A DNA stretch of 64,000 bases, taken from contig NZ_RZHE01000015.1 of assembly GCF_003989825.1 (NCBI RefSeq), positions 310,001 to 374,000 on the forward strand. The letters are read 5' to 3'. How positions within the stretch are numbered: the stretch's first letter is position 1; each line of letters starts with the position of its first letter. This document shows, in pieces, positions 47,615 to 56,163 of this stretch. The stretch comes from Vreelandella populi (lineage in GTDB: Bacteria; Pseudomonadota; Gammaproteobacteria; Pseudomonadales; Halomonadaceae). The notes beneath the pieces are model-generated. The model searched no databases, had not been told where the DNA came from, and saw only the letters and a program-made list of their open reading frames with translations. A program made the position numbers and the translations under genes.

Positions 47615-47721
47615 AGGCGGTTACCCCTACTTTAGAGGACAAACCCAAGCCCACCCAGCCGCATTTTATAGAAGCCATTGGCTACCAACAGTTGGATAGG
47701 TTATTTAGGGCGCTTCACTGA
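47615..47721 (+). pseudogene. Degenerate comM 3'-end fragment, first extra copy
   Basis: Translation gives KPKPTQPHFIEAIGYQQLDR before a stop, against KPSQAHLIEAIGYRQLDR in comM itself. A 33-base core (47668-47700) aligns with comM 46686-46718 with about five or six differences, mostly synonymous. It has no start and no N-terminal part. The extent at the left is approximate. Confidence 0.8.
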
Positions 47722-47739
47722 AAGGCTTAGCGGTAGAAA

Positions 47740-48318
47740 TTACGCGCAGGTACGCGCCAGAATATCCACCAGCCGCTGGCAAAGGGCATCAAGCTTTTTG
47801 CTGTTGGCTTCTTCGATAAGCGCGCCCGTTTCATCAAAAGCAGTGTGCGCTTTGGAGAGCGACATGGGCTGGGGCAGTACGATCAAACCCAGATTGGCGA
47901 GCAGCTGCTGGGCCAGCGGCATGGCACGAATGCCACCTAGCCCGCCGGGGGATGCCGAAACCAGCGCCGCCCATTTACCTGAGTAAAGTGCCAGCCCTGG
48001 CGCGTCTTCGTAAGGACGTGATAGCCAGTCCAGCGTGTTCTTCAAAAGCGGGGTGATAAAGCCGTTGTATTCCGGCGAGGCGATAAACAGCGCCTAGTGA
48101 TCGGCCAATAGCTCACGCAGTTTAAGCACGTTTTCGGGCATGCCCTGGGTTTCGATATCTTCATCAAACAAGGGGCACGGGTAGTCTTTTAAATCCACGA
48201 ACGTTGCCGCCCCGCCCAGCGCTTCAATACGCTTGGCAACTAGCCGGGCCAGCTGCTTATTGAGTGAGTTCTGGCGGCTACTGCCTGCAAATACTAATAC
48301 TTTTGACACTGCATCCAT
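47740..48318 (-). pseudogene. NAD(P)H-dependent FMN reductase, broken by one nonsense codon
   Basis: Two consecutive parts form one 192-residue flavodoxin-fold reductase (MDAVSKVLVFAGSSRQNSLN, then SPEYNGFITPLLKNTLDWLSRP, GGLGGIRAMPLAQQLLANLG). They are in the same frame and separated only by TAG at 48094-48096, where the family usually has Gln (DHQALFIASPEYNG). The ATG at 48318 has an AAGGAG site. A C-to-T change explains it. A sequencing error is possible, but the decayed neighbours favour a real loss. Confidence 0.85.
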
Positions 48319-48346
48319 TAAGTACAACTCCTTATAAGTAATTGGT

Positions 48347-48590
48347 TTATGGATCGGCAGCCTTAGGCTCTCCGTTAGGCATCTGGTCAATAAACGCATT
48401 GATGGCTTCAAACGGCACCTAGCGAATCGGCTCTGCTTCGTTCACCAGCTGATGGCGCGCTTCAGGGTGACGGTGAATTTAGGCGGCGGTAAACTTCTCC
48501 GCCAGAACGGTTAGGTTCCACTGCCAGTCCACCTACAGGTCCTGCTCGCCCTGTAAAATCAGCGTTGGCACATCAACAGATTCAAGTGTC
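48347..48590 (-). pseudogene. C-terminal remnant of an alpha/beta hydrolase
   Basis: About 80 codons read LESVDVPTLILQGEQDL, VDWQ, HPEARHQLVNEAEPIR and FEAINAFIDQMP, matching the end of lysophospholipase-like hydrolases with the catalytic Asp (GEQD) and His (HQLVNE) regions. Three in-frame stop codons interrupt it and its 5' end is cut where a comM fragment begins. It precedes the broken reductase by 28 bases, as if they were once an operon. Confidence 0.72.
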
Positions 48591-48748
48591 ATCAGGCGAG
48601 GCTTTCCGGCCCGCTGTTGGATAGGTGCCCGAGCCTACCGCCGTGTGCTGCGCGTAGCTCTGACGCTTGCTGATTTACAGGGCGCGCCCAACCACACTTG
48701 ATTGAAGCAATTGGCTACCGGCAGCTGGACAGGCTGTTAAAGGGGTAA
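48591..48748 (+). pseudogene. Degenerate comM 3'-end fragment, second extra copy
   Basis: It joins a piece matching comM around residues 370-380 (LSGPLLD) to one matching the last 60 residues (ARAYRRVLRVALTLADLQG, then LIEAIGYRQLDRLLKG and a stop). An internal deletion of about 230 bases and a small deletion with frameshift are visible. The 33-base core is at 48701-48733. Confidence 0.82.
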
Positions 48749-48780
48749 AGGAAATACAGTCTTTATATTGGCTTAAATCA

Positions 48781-50079
48781 TTATGATTGCGCTTGGGGCT
48801 GATACCCCAAGCACGCCCATATAGCGACACTAAACCCTAAAAAGCCACTAAATCCCCTTAAGTCTCTGAGCATTGCTTGTGTAAGACCAAAATCAAAAAA
48901 GGCGACAATAACCATCATACCGCTAACCGCTAACAGGTGACTATGTAACTGATAATTATCCTGCAACATCTTTTTTGTGAATGCCAAGGCAAATGCAATA
49001 TATAGAAACAATAAGCTGATAACGCCTACTACTCCTCGGCGAGCGAGTGTATCGATAATATCGCTATGTAACTGCGGATAAACAATCCCCCTCTCATAAG
49101 CTATTTCTTCAGATACCAGTAAGGGTAATAGCTTTTGTACAGATCCCTCTCCAACCCCCAAGATGGGGTTTTCAATGAACATAATCCAGCCAGCGCGCCA
49201 CATTTCTAGACGTATACCCAATGAGTTATTGGCTTCGTTATTTACAAAATATTGGTAGGCATCCTCAAATATAGACGCTAGCCGTAGCCATACGCCTGTA
49301 GGGGGGTAAGCAATCGTGCCAACAATGATTAAAACTATAAAAAGAATCGCTATATTCCGCGTTTTCGGCGTTATTAGATTTCTGGTTGCTGGTGCCAGTA
49401 GGGCGACGATAAATGGAATAGACACCCAGCCACCACGTGTCCCGGACAATAAAGAAGCCAGAAAGCCCAGAAGCGCAGCGCTAATGGCTAATAGTACCAA
49501 CCAAAAATAATGCTGGCGCTGCCTTTGGACATAGTAGATAGCCACTATTAAAGAGATTGCACCTAAGAGCAGCGACAAATTACCGAAAGGAATCGCATTA
49601 ATACCATTATCGGCTCTAGCTAGGCCGATAATCACCCTGTCATATATCGCGATCAAGCCTGTTCCTAGCGCTCCACAGCATACCCCTATCCAAAGCCAGT
49701 GAGGAGAGGGAGTAAAAACACGTGCTGATAGTAAAAAAAATGCCGCTATAAAAGGCCAAAGGTAGAGGTGATGGAACCCTTCGTCAGCTACCCAAGGTAT
49801 GCTGCTACTGCCTAGTACATTCCACCACCAAACACTTCCAAAGAGCACTAGGGCACTCACTAGCTTATAGTCGTTACCTGTCAATACAGAGGGATATTTT
49901 TTATAGCCAACCAGAACACCCCCCGCCAAAAGGGCAGACACAAGGGCGGCTAACCCGAACCACCAGTGCGCTTGCGGAATTAATACAAGCGAAGCAGAGA
50001 AACCAAAAATAATAATACCGTTAAGTACAGTGAGGGTTTTACCAGCTTTCCCTTGCTGTATCGACTGCATACATTTCAT
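48781..50079 (-). CDS. O-antigen ligase / polymerase family membrane protein (WaaL/Wzy-like)
   Basis: A 432-residue protein with about ten to twelve membrane segments and the family's large loop containing GIRLEMWRAGWIMFIENPILGVGEGSVQ (about residues 290-320) and HSDIIDTLARRGVVGV. WaaL ligases join polysaccharide to lipid A core; Wzy polymerases share the fold. Its ATG directly follows the stop of the ABC exporter gene with no gap, so it belongs to that operon. Whether it has a role in peptide export or envelope is unknown. AT-rich compared with comM. Confidence 0.82.
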   Translation of the reverse strand: MKCMQSIQQGKAGKTLTVLNGIIIFGFSASLVLIPQAHWWFGLAALVSALLAGGVLVGYKKYPSVLTGNDYKLVSALVLFGSVWWWNVLGSSSIPWVADEGFHHLYLWPFIAAFFLLSARVFTPSPHWLWIGVCCGALGTGLIAIYDRVIIGLARADNGINAIPFGNLSLLLGAISLIVAIYYVQRQRQHYFWLVLLAISAALLGFLASLLSGTRGGWVSIPFIVALLAPATRNLITPKTRNIAILFIVLIIVGTIAYPPTGVWLRLASIFEDAYQYFVNNEANNSLGIRLEMWRAGWIMFIENPILGVGEGSVQKLLPLLVSEEIAYERGIVYPQLHSDIIDTLARRGVVGVISLLFLYIAFALAFTKKMLQDNYQLHSHLLAVSGMMVIVAFFDFGLTQAMLRDLRGFSGFLGFSVAIWACLGYQPQAQS

Positions 50080-51900
50080 TTAAGAAAGATCGTGTTGATA
50101 GTACTTAGCCTGACGGCTAAATAAGTCATGATAAATACCTTTTTTCTCAAATAATGACTCATGAGTACCTGATTCTTTAATTTCTCCATCATCCATCACA
50201 TAGATATAATCTGCTAAACGAATGGTTGAAAGCCGATGACTAATAACCAAGGCAGAGCGGTGATTAATGCGTTCACGGAAATTCTCAAATAGCTCCGATT
50301 CTGCAACCGGATCCATAGCGCTGGTAGGCTCGTCTAATATGACGATGTTCGACTTCAGCATAAAAGCGCGTGCGAGTGCAATTTTCTGCCACTGTCCGAC
50401 ACTAAGCTCTTTACCATTATCAAATAAACGTGTTAACAGCGTATCGTACTTATCATCCATCTTTTCAATGAACGCAGCCGCACCAGCCCTTTCTGCAGCG
50501 TGAGGCACTGTATGTTCGGCATCGGTACCGTTTATATGGCCAAAGCGGATATTATCGTGCACTGACTCTGCATAATGCGAATAATCTTGAAAAATAACAC
50601 TAAACAACTCCCTGTATTTTTCTACATCGCAATCCTTTGCATTAATACCATTAATCTGGACACTCCCTTCCGTAGGGTCATAAAGACGCGTCATTAATTT
50701 AATAAGCGAGGTCTTACCCGAGCCATTAGCACCCACCAACGCGACGACTTGCCCAGGCTTTATTTCCATATTTACATTTTTGATAACGTCTTTATAAGTG
50801 CCGGGATAGGCGAAGCAAACATTTTCAAGCTTTAATGTAGTGTGCTCAGGCTGGGCAATTTTAACGGGCTGAGACGACCGTGGGACGGTATGCCGCATAT
50901 CCATAAATTCAAACAGCATACCCATATACAAATGGTCTTCATATAGCTTGGAAAGCTGTTGAACAAGCTCCTGCCCCATCGATTGGGCACGTTGAAAGAT
51001 CAACAGAAATAGCACCAAATCACCTACGCTATTTCCTCCTTGGGCAGTATTCCATGCTAAGTACCCTAGAGAACTAAAGAATATTACCGAAGCTATAGCT
51101 GCAACAACTGATTCAACAGCTGTGCGCTTGCGACTGATGGCAAGCTTCTCAACGCGAATATTGTCACGAATATGTTTATACTTTCCCCTTAAATAGTCAC
51201 CTAATTGATTGAGGCGGAGCTCTTTTGCGTGGGTATCTGAGGTCATTAACCAATCTAGATAACCAGCACGCCGCTCCATTTGAGTTCTTCTACGCTGCCA
51301 TTCGTAAAGAATACGTGTGAAGTAGATTCTGGCAATTAGCGCAGGAATAATTGCGATCAGAATAATAGGTAGTAGATGCCAATTAATCGTCGCCAGCAGT
51401 ACGACAATAGCAGTAAGCATTAAAGCATTTTTGCCCAGAAGCATTAAATTGCTCGCTACTTGGGCAGGCCGCTGACTACCGGATTGTCGAGCTCGTTCTA
51501 ATGTATCGTGGTATAACGGGCTTTCATAAAAAGCCAGATCAACACTAATAGCGGTTTTTTGAACAATATCATCAACATAATCTGCTACCATAATTCCCTG
51601 CGTTTCACGCGAAAACCCGGCGAGCGCTCGTGAAATTACGTAAGCCAACGTGCCCAGGCCTGTAAGTACAACGTAATATAAAACTGACCCAACGTTTTCA
51701 GCCGCCTCAGGTTCGGCAAGCACATTAGTGACGACATCAACCATTTGTTTTAGAAGATAAAGCACTCCAAGCCCCGAGATAATCTCAAGCGCCATAAAGA
51801 AAGTGCTTAAAAGCGTCCATTTTCGACTGCTTTTCCAAGAAATCGAAAGGATACGCATCAACGAAGAAAAGGATGTAAAAAACTTATTAATAATAGACAT
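50080..51900 (-). CDS. ABC exporter (fused permease and ATPase), probable lasso-peptide transporter
   Basis: A 606-residue half transporter: six membrane segments in residues 20-310, then the ATPase with Walker A GANGSGKT at 390-397, signature LSVGQ at 499-503 and Walker B IVILDEPTSAMD at 519-530. No peptidase C39 domain is present, which fits lasso-type exporters (McjD class) where the leader is removed by the separate B2 protein. It lies 18 bases after the nucleotidyltransferase gene and directly before the WaaL-like gene. The lasso role is inferred from the adjacent biosynthetic genes. Confidence 0.88.
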   Translation of the reverse strand: MSIINKFFTSFSSLMRILSISWKSSRKWTLLSTFFMALEIISGLGVLYLLKQMVDVVTNVLAEPEAAENVGSVLYYVVLTGLGTLAYVISRALAGFSRETQGIMVADYVDDIVQKTAISVDLAFYESPLYHDTLERARQSGSQRPAQVASNLMLLGKNALMLTAIVVLLATINWHLLPIILIAIIPALIARIYFTRILYEWQRRRTQMERRAGYLDWLMTSDTHAKELRLNQLGDYLRGKYKHIRDNIRVEKLAISRKRTAVESVVAAIASVIFFSSLGYLAWNTAQGGNSVGDLVLFLLIFQRAQSMGQELVQQLSKLYEDHLYMGMLFEFMDMRHTVPRSSQPVKIAQPEHTTLKLENVCFAYPGTYKDVIKNVNMEIKPGQVVALVGANGSGKTSLIKLMTRLYDPTEGSVQINGINAKDCDVEKYRELFSVIFQDYSHYAESVHDNIRFGHINGTDAEHTVPHAAERAGAAAFIEKMDDKYDTLLTRLFDNGKELSVGQWQKIALARAFMLKSNIVILDEPTSAMDPVAESELFENFRERINHRSALVISHRLSTIRLADYIYVMDDGEIKESGTHESLFEKKGIYHDLFSRQAKYYQHDLS

Positions 51901-51918
51901 GAAATTAAAACCGCCCCG

Positions 51919-53142
51919 TTAATTTACTATTTTTTTATGACCTAACCGAGTATAAGCTTCATGGAAAGGACGAATACAACGGTAAATCCATTGCCAGTTA
52001 CGAGTAAGGGGCCAAGCTGTATAACTATCGTAGGTAGGCCGGAATATTCGTTTCCAGCCCCATAAACGCCATTGCCATATTTGAGTATTGGTCGTTTGCC
52101 AGTCAAAAGAAAAGTCAGGCGTGGGTTTTTTTCGACTAAGTGAGTGTTCAAACTCGACATCGCCATGCATTGCCAATATCGAAGTACGCACCAATTCACG
52201 AGTATTGGGAGTTAATTCTTCTATCGTGCGTTTCGTAGGCGCACTAAAATACTCTATCATTTCTAGACATGAATTAACGGTACTGCCTAAAGAATAGCGC
52301 TCTGCACAAGCTAATACTTCGTCTAGATTAAAATCCTTATGACATTGCATGGCGGTAATATCAACTAGCCAATGAAGCCGTGACCAATAATGCTTGGTAT
52401 GATGCCAGCACAAGTAGACAAAAAGCTCGTTAATGGGCATAACCCAAGTGTCAATATGGCTAACACTAATAGGCTGGCGCCTTTCAAGCATCCGTGAAGC
52501 ATTAAATACGCTTCCGGTATTATCTATCTTGGTATGGAATTCTACAGCGACGTTACGAGGTGAGAGCAAAGTGACTACTTTTTGGTGCTTAGCCACGAAC
52601 GCTACGCTTTCATCATCCGGTGTTAACGCTTTCGGATCATAAGGCTGGTAGCCACTGCTTAAAGCGTGCTGCAGAATTTTCGGTAAATCTTTCCGCGAGA
52701 CAAGAATGTCAACATCCCTACAGAGGCGTTGAGCAGGCTCCGGATAATATTGAAAAGCCAAGGAAGGCCCTTTGAAGCAGAGATGCGGAACCTGGAGGGG
52801 CAATAGCACATCCCTAATAATATGCTTGAACTCTGCCGTCATATTCAGATTGTGCTTTAACGCCCCAAATGAGTAGCGCTTCATCACATCAATATAGGGT
52901 TCAGGAATTCGATGCTTCCACCGCTTGCTAAGGTGGCTATGAACAATGGGTAATACGAAACGCTCTGATGCCTGGCGAGTAAACCCCTCCCAATCTTGAA
53001 TACGTGGGATGAGCTCTTCGACTGCTTGAACGTGCTCTTGGCTTAACTGTAACCGTGATAATAACAACAGTAACTGAAAGCTTGGATCCGCCATGTGGTA
53101 CTCAGGGGAGACAGGCGTCGTTCGCTCATTCATATGCTTCAT
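51919..53142 (-). CDS. Nucleotidyltransferase family protein (lasso/RiPP-associated)
   Basis: A 407-residue protein. Residues 121-148 hold the marker LCFKGPSLAFQYYPEPAQRL then CRDVDILV, with KGPS at 124-127 and Asp143/Asp145 as the likely metal ligands of the nucleotidyltransferase fold. This family accompanies many lasso and other RiPP clusters, for example of the paeninodin type. The reaction is not established: nucleotidyl transfer to the peptide or a sugar is possible. First gene of the minus-strand operon; the start could also be one of two in-frame internal ATG codons near residues 4 and 17. Confidence 0.82.
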   Translation of the reverse strand: MKHMNERTTPVSPEYHMADPSFQLLLLLSRLQLSQEHVQAVEELIPRIQDWEGFTRQASERFVLPIVHSHLSKRWKHRIPEPYIDVMKRYSFGALKHNLNMTAEFKHIIRDVLLPLQVPHLCFKGPSLAFQYYPEPAQRLCRDVDILVSRKDLPKILQHALSSGYQPYDPKALTPDDESVAFVAKHQKVVTLLSPRNVAVEFHTKIDNTGSVFNASRMLERRQPISVSHIDTWVMPINELFVYLCWHHTKHYWSRLHWLVDITAMQCHKDFNLDEVLACAERYSLGSTVNSCLEMIEYFSAPTKRTIEELTPNTRELVRTSILAMHGDVEFEHSLSRKKPTPDFSFDWQTTNTQIWQWRLWGWKRIFRPTYDSYTAWPLTRNWQWIYRCIRPFHEAYTRLGHKKIVN

Positions 53143-53555
53143 TATTCCAGCCCTGGGAAGCGGTAATGGGTACTTTCATTCGTATTACACATCAATTATG
53201 GCTTTAGAAACCCCGTTTTACGGAACGCTCTACTAAGTACGCTAGCGCGTGTTGCCTGTTCGAAGACTAGCAGCAAGCGCCTCCACGGCCGGCTTCATTA
53301 TTATCAACCTGATGGTAACCATCGCATCCAAAACAGTGAGACCACACTGCGCAATAATCTCAATTAGGCGGTGCCTCTATCTCACCTAATTTGACTATTA
53401 TCTTTACATTTAATGTTACCTTATGTAAACAGAATTTATATTTTGGCGATGCAGCGCTCTGTCTCATCACAGGAGCACATCTCCAAGCTCAATCAAGCTT
53501 ACTGGCCGCTTTACCCTAGGTGACATGCCTACCTAAAGGATGATAAATCGATATC
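53143..53555. other. Divergent promoter region between the two arms of the lasso locus
   Basis: 413 bases without a gene that I can support. The right half is AT-rich and contains TTGACT and a possible -10 TATATT-like element, giving candidates for the plus-strand operon. The short ATGTTACC also occurs just before precursor 1. No hairpin terminator seen. Confidence 0.5.
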
Positions 53556-54491
53556 ATGACGAATTTTACGCTTCACCCCGATACAAAATGTAACCCTACG
53601 GATACTTTTAACGTATCCATGCCGTGGGAGATTCCTGCTTTTTCGCAGCCTGAAGAGCATGTACCGGAGAAGGATCCCCACTTTCATTTTGTGGAAAGCA
53701 CAACGCGCGCTATCTTGATGGGATTCGCCAAAAATCGCCGTGTCTATCTTTACGGGCCGCATGGGAGCGGTAAGTCTTCGCATATCGAGCAGGTCGCTGC
53801 CCATCTGAACTGGCCATGTATACGTATTAACCTAGATGGCCACATCACCCGGGCCGATCTGATCGGCCGCGATATGGTCGTTATCCGTGATGGTAAACAA
53901 GTAACCGAATTTGTGCCCGGAATGCTGGTATGGGCCATGCAGCGACCCATCGCACTCATTCTTGATGAGTATGATGCTGGCCGCCCCGATGTCATGTTTG
54001 TGATTCAGCGCGTGCTAGAAACCCAAGGCAAACTAACCTTGCTTGATCAGAATCAAGTCATCACCCCCCATCCTTGCTTCCGCCTTTTTGCTACTGCCAA
54101 CACGGCTGGTCAAGGGGACGCCTCTGGACTTTATGTTGGAACCCAGGCGCTTAACCAGGCACAGCTTGATCGCTGGCATGTTACTACCGAGCTTGGCTAT
54201 ATGAGCGCGAAAGCAGAAACTCAACTGCTGGAAAGAAAGCTGACAGAGTTACCATCAGAACAAATTCAACGTATGGTCGCTTGCGCCGGTCTTCTCCGCC
54301 AAGCATTCAATCAAGGCGACCTGACCACGCTTATCTCGCTACGTACGCTAATTGCTTGGGGAGAAAACACGTTACTGTTAGGCGATCCGCATGAAGCGAT
54401 GCGGTTGAGCTTCTTTAATCGCTGTGACGAAGTGGAACGCGTTCTGGTTTCTGAAATCTATCAACGCTGTTTTGATGTTGAGCTGTCATGA
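53556..54491 (+). CDS. CobS-like AAA+ ATPase (MoxR superfamily) in the lasso operon
   Basis: A 311-residue protein closely resembling CobS of the aerobic cobaltochelatase. Walker A YGPHGSGKSS at residues 66-75, then IEQVAAHLNWPCIRINLD, HITRADLIGRD, Walker B LILDEYDAGRPDVMFVIQRVLE at 135-156, sensor-like FRLFATANT, and LNQAQLDRW. Length matches CobS (about 330). True CobS drives cobalt insertion together with CobT and CobN; no CobN is in the window. Only 10 bases separate it from the CobT-like gene, so it probably acts with that protein on something in this pathway. The homology is clear; the function here is unknown. Confidence 0.87.
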   Translation: MTNFTLHPDTKCNPTDTFNVSMPWEIPAFSQPEEHVPEKDPHFHFVESTTRAILMGFAKNRRVYLYGPHGSGKSSHIEQVAAHLNWPCIRINLDGHITRADLIGRDMVVIRDGKQVTEFVPGMLVWAMQRPIALILDEYDAGRPDVMFVIQRVLETQGKLTLLDQNQVITPHPCFRLFATANTAGQGDASGLYVGTQALNQAQLDRWHVTTELGYMSAKAETQLLERKLTELPSEQIQRMVACAGLLRQAFNQGDLTTLISLRTLIAWGENTLLLGDPHEAMRLSFFNRCDEVERVLVSEIYQRCFDVELS

Positions 54492-54501
54492 GGGCTATGT
54501 G

Positions 54502-56163
54502 ATGCCAGTAGCCCCTAGTAAAGAGCAAGCACTGATAGAAGCGTGGACACGTACTTATTCTTCGGGGCGCATTACTCCCTCGCTTTCAGCTAGCGCCCTG
54601 CCGGCTACCTTGAAAGATCGCGGGGTTGCCGACGCACTCGCTGCCTGGCGGCGATGGCATGACCCACGCCAGCAGAATAAGTTTACCCGTCATGAACAGC
54701 ACTGGTACAGCCTGCTGGATCGCGCACGCGTTGAAACATTGGCTAGCCAAGAATTGCCTGGTATAGCACACAACTTAGCGAACCCTACTGCAACAGCCCC
54801 AGCCAATAAGGAGATGGCAGCGCTTTATCAAGCTGCCCGCCTCGCCTTTCAGGGTTTGCCGCTGCCAGACAAAATATTACCTTCGCCACTCGCCCAGCCC
54901 TCGAAAGGGCTATTGAAACGGGCCTTGGGCCAGTTGTTAGGCCAACAAACGCGCGGCCCTCAGCCAGCACCAACGTTTCATGAAGATCAATTACACGAAG
55001 TATTACAAGAAGCTACCCATCATTTGGAAGATAGCAGCTCATTTGCGGAGGCCGTTGCACAGCTGGTCGAACAACTGGCTTGTTTTTATGACCCCGGACA
55101 GACACCACATCAGCAAATAGAAAATAGCGTAGAGCCGGAAGAGAACGGCGAGGTAGAAGAAGATGAGTCTGCCCATGAGGATCCAACCCTGCCTGGGTTA
55201 ACCGAGGAGCTCGCTGACCGTGACGATCAAAAACAGCAGTATTGCGTATTCTCACGCGCCTGGGACGAAACCCAGCCAGCCAGCTACTGGTTACAGCACA
55301 CTGATACTGAAGCGCTTAAGCAACTCCATCAGCTTGACCGACGACGCGTTAAGCAACTCGCCCGCCGCCTTCAGAGACGTCTTTTAGCGGCCAGCCAACG
55401 CCAATGGTTATTCGATCAAGAAGACGGCCGGCTGGATAATCGCCGTCTGGCAAGGTTACTGGACGATAAGCCTACTCAGCGTGTTTTTCGCGTTGAGAAA
55501 GAGGCCCTCATGCCGGAGGCTTGTGTAACACTCCTAGTAGACCAATCGGGCTCTATGAATTTGAAACGCCGGCAGATTGCCGCCATGGCGATTGAGCTTG
55601 CTGTTCATACCCTGGAGAACTGTAAAATTCGCTGCGAAGTGCTGGGTTTTACTACACGCTATACCGCCGATAACCCAGTATTTAGAAGCTGGCTGCAGCG
55701 GGGGAAACCCGAGCAACCCGGACGGCTTAATGCGCTACAGCATATTATTTATAAAACACCTGAACAGCCCTGGCGACGAACCAAGCATCACTTAGGCCTA
55801 CTGCTACGCAGCATGCCGGGTCATGAAAATATTGACGGAGAAGCGTTGCACTGGGCCGCTAGTCGGCTCAGCCGACAGCCACAGCCGCGCAAAATAATGA
55901 TCGTCATATCGGATGGCGCGCCTTATGACAAAGCAACTGCCCAGGCCAATGGACGCGATTTTCTGGAGCGCCACCTACGCCACATTATTAGTGATATAGA
56001 AAAAAGCCCCATTAGCTTGGCGGCGATTGGCACGGGCCAGGATGTAGCACGGTTCTATAACAACGCTATCACCGTGCGTACTCCAGATGCTGTGGCAGAG
56101 ACGTTATTTGAACAGCTAGGCGACCTACTTGTTCCAACTCAAACCAATGAGGGTTCATCATGA
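54502..56163 (+). CDS. CobT-like VWA-domain protein in the lasso operon
   Basis: A 553-residue protein resembling CobT. An N-terminal helical part is followed by an acidic linker (residues about 209-230, mostly Glu/Asp), then YCVFSRAWDE, and a C-terminal VWA domain with MIDAS DQSGS at 347-351 and the CobT segments EVLGFTTR, GRLNALQHIIYK, PWRR, NIDGEAL and VISDGAP. The ATG at 54502 has a GAGGG site; the frame extends earlier into the CobS-like gene without a match. Its stop overlaps the lasso cyclase start (ATGA). In known MoxR/VWA pairs the VWA partner recruits the substrate for the AAA ring. Confidence 0.87.
   Translation: MPVAPSKEQALIEAWTRTYSSGRITPSLSASALPATLKDRGVADALAAWRRWHDPRQQNKFTRHEQHWYSLLDRARVETLASQELPGIAHNLANPTATAPANKEMAALYQAARLAFQGLPLPDKILPSPLAQPSKGLLKRALGQLLGQQTRGPQPAPTFHEDQLHEVLQEATHHLEDSSSFAEAVAQLVEQLACFYDPGQTPHQQIENSVEPEENGEVEEDESAHEDPTLPGLTEELADRDDQKQQYCVFSRAWDETQPASYWLQHTDTEALKQLHQLDRRRVKQLARRLQRRLLAASQRQWLFDQEDGRLDNRRLARLLDDKPTQRVFRVEKEALMPEACVTLLVDQSGSMNLKRRQIAAMAIELAVHTLENCKIRCEVLGFTTRYTADNPVFRSWLQRGKPEQPGRLNALQHIIYKTPEQPWRRTKHHLGLLLRSMPGHENIDGEALHWAASRLSRQPQPRKIMIVISDGAPYDKATAQANGRDFLERHLRHIISDIEKSPISLAAIGTGQDVARFYNNAITVRTPDAVAETLFEQLGDLLVPTQTNEGSS

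Noticed and set aside
46686-48733. Exact att-site duplication of a site-specific integrase at comM
   Set aside because: The three 33-base cores differ at several positions, mostly synonymous, and no integrase gene is present; homologous exchange fits better.
53556-56163. A functional cobaltochelatase operon
   Set aside because: Only CobS- and CobT-like genes are present; no CobN or cobalamin gene is near and the pair is coupled to a lasso cyclase.
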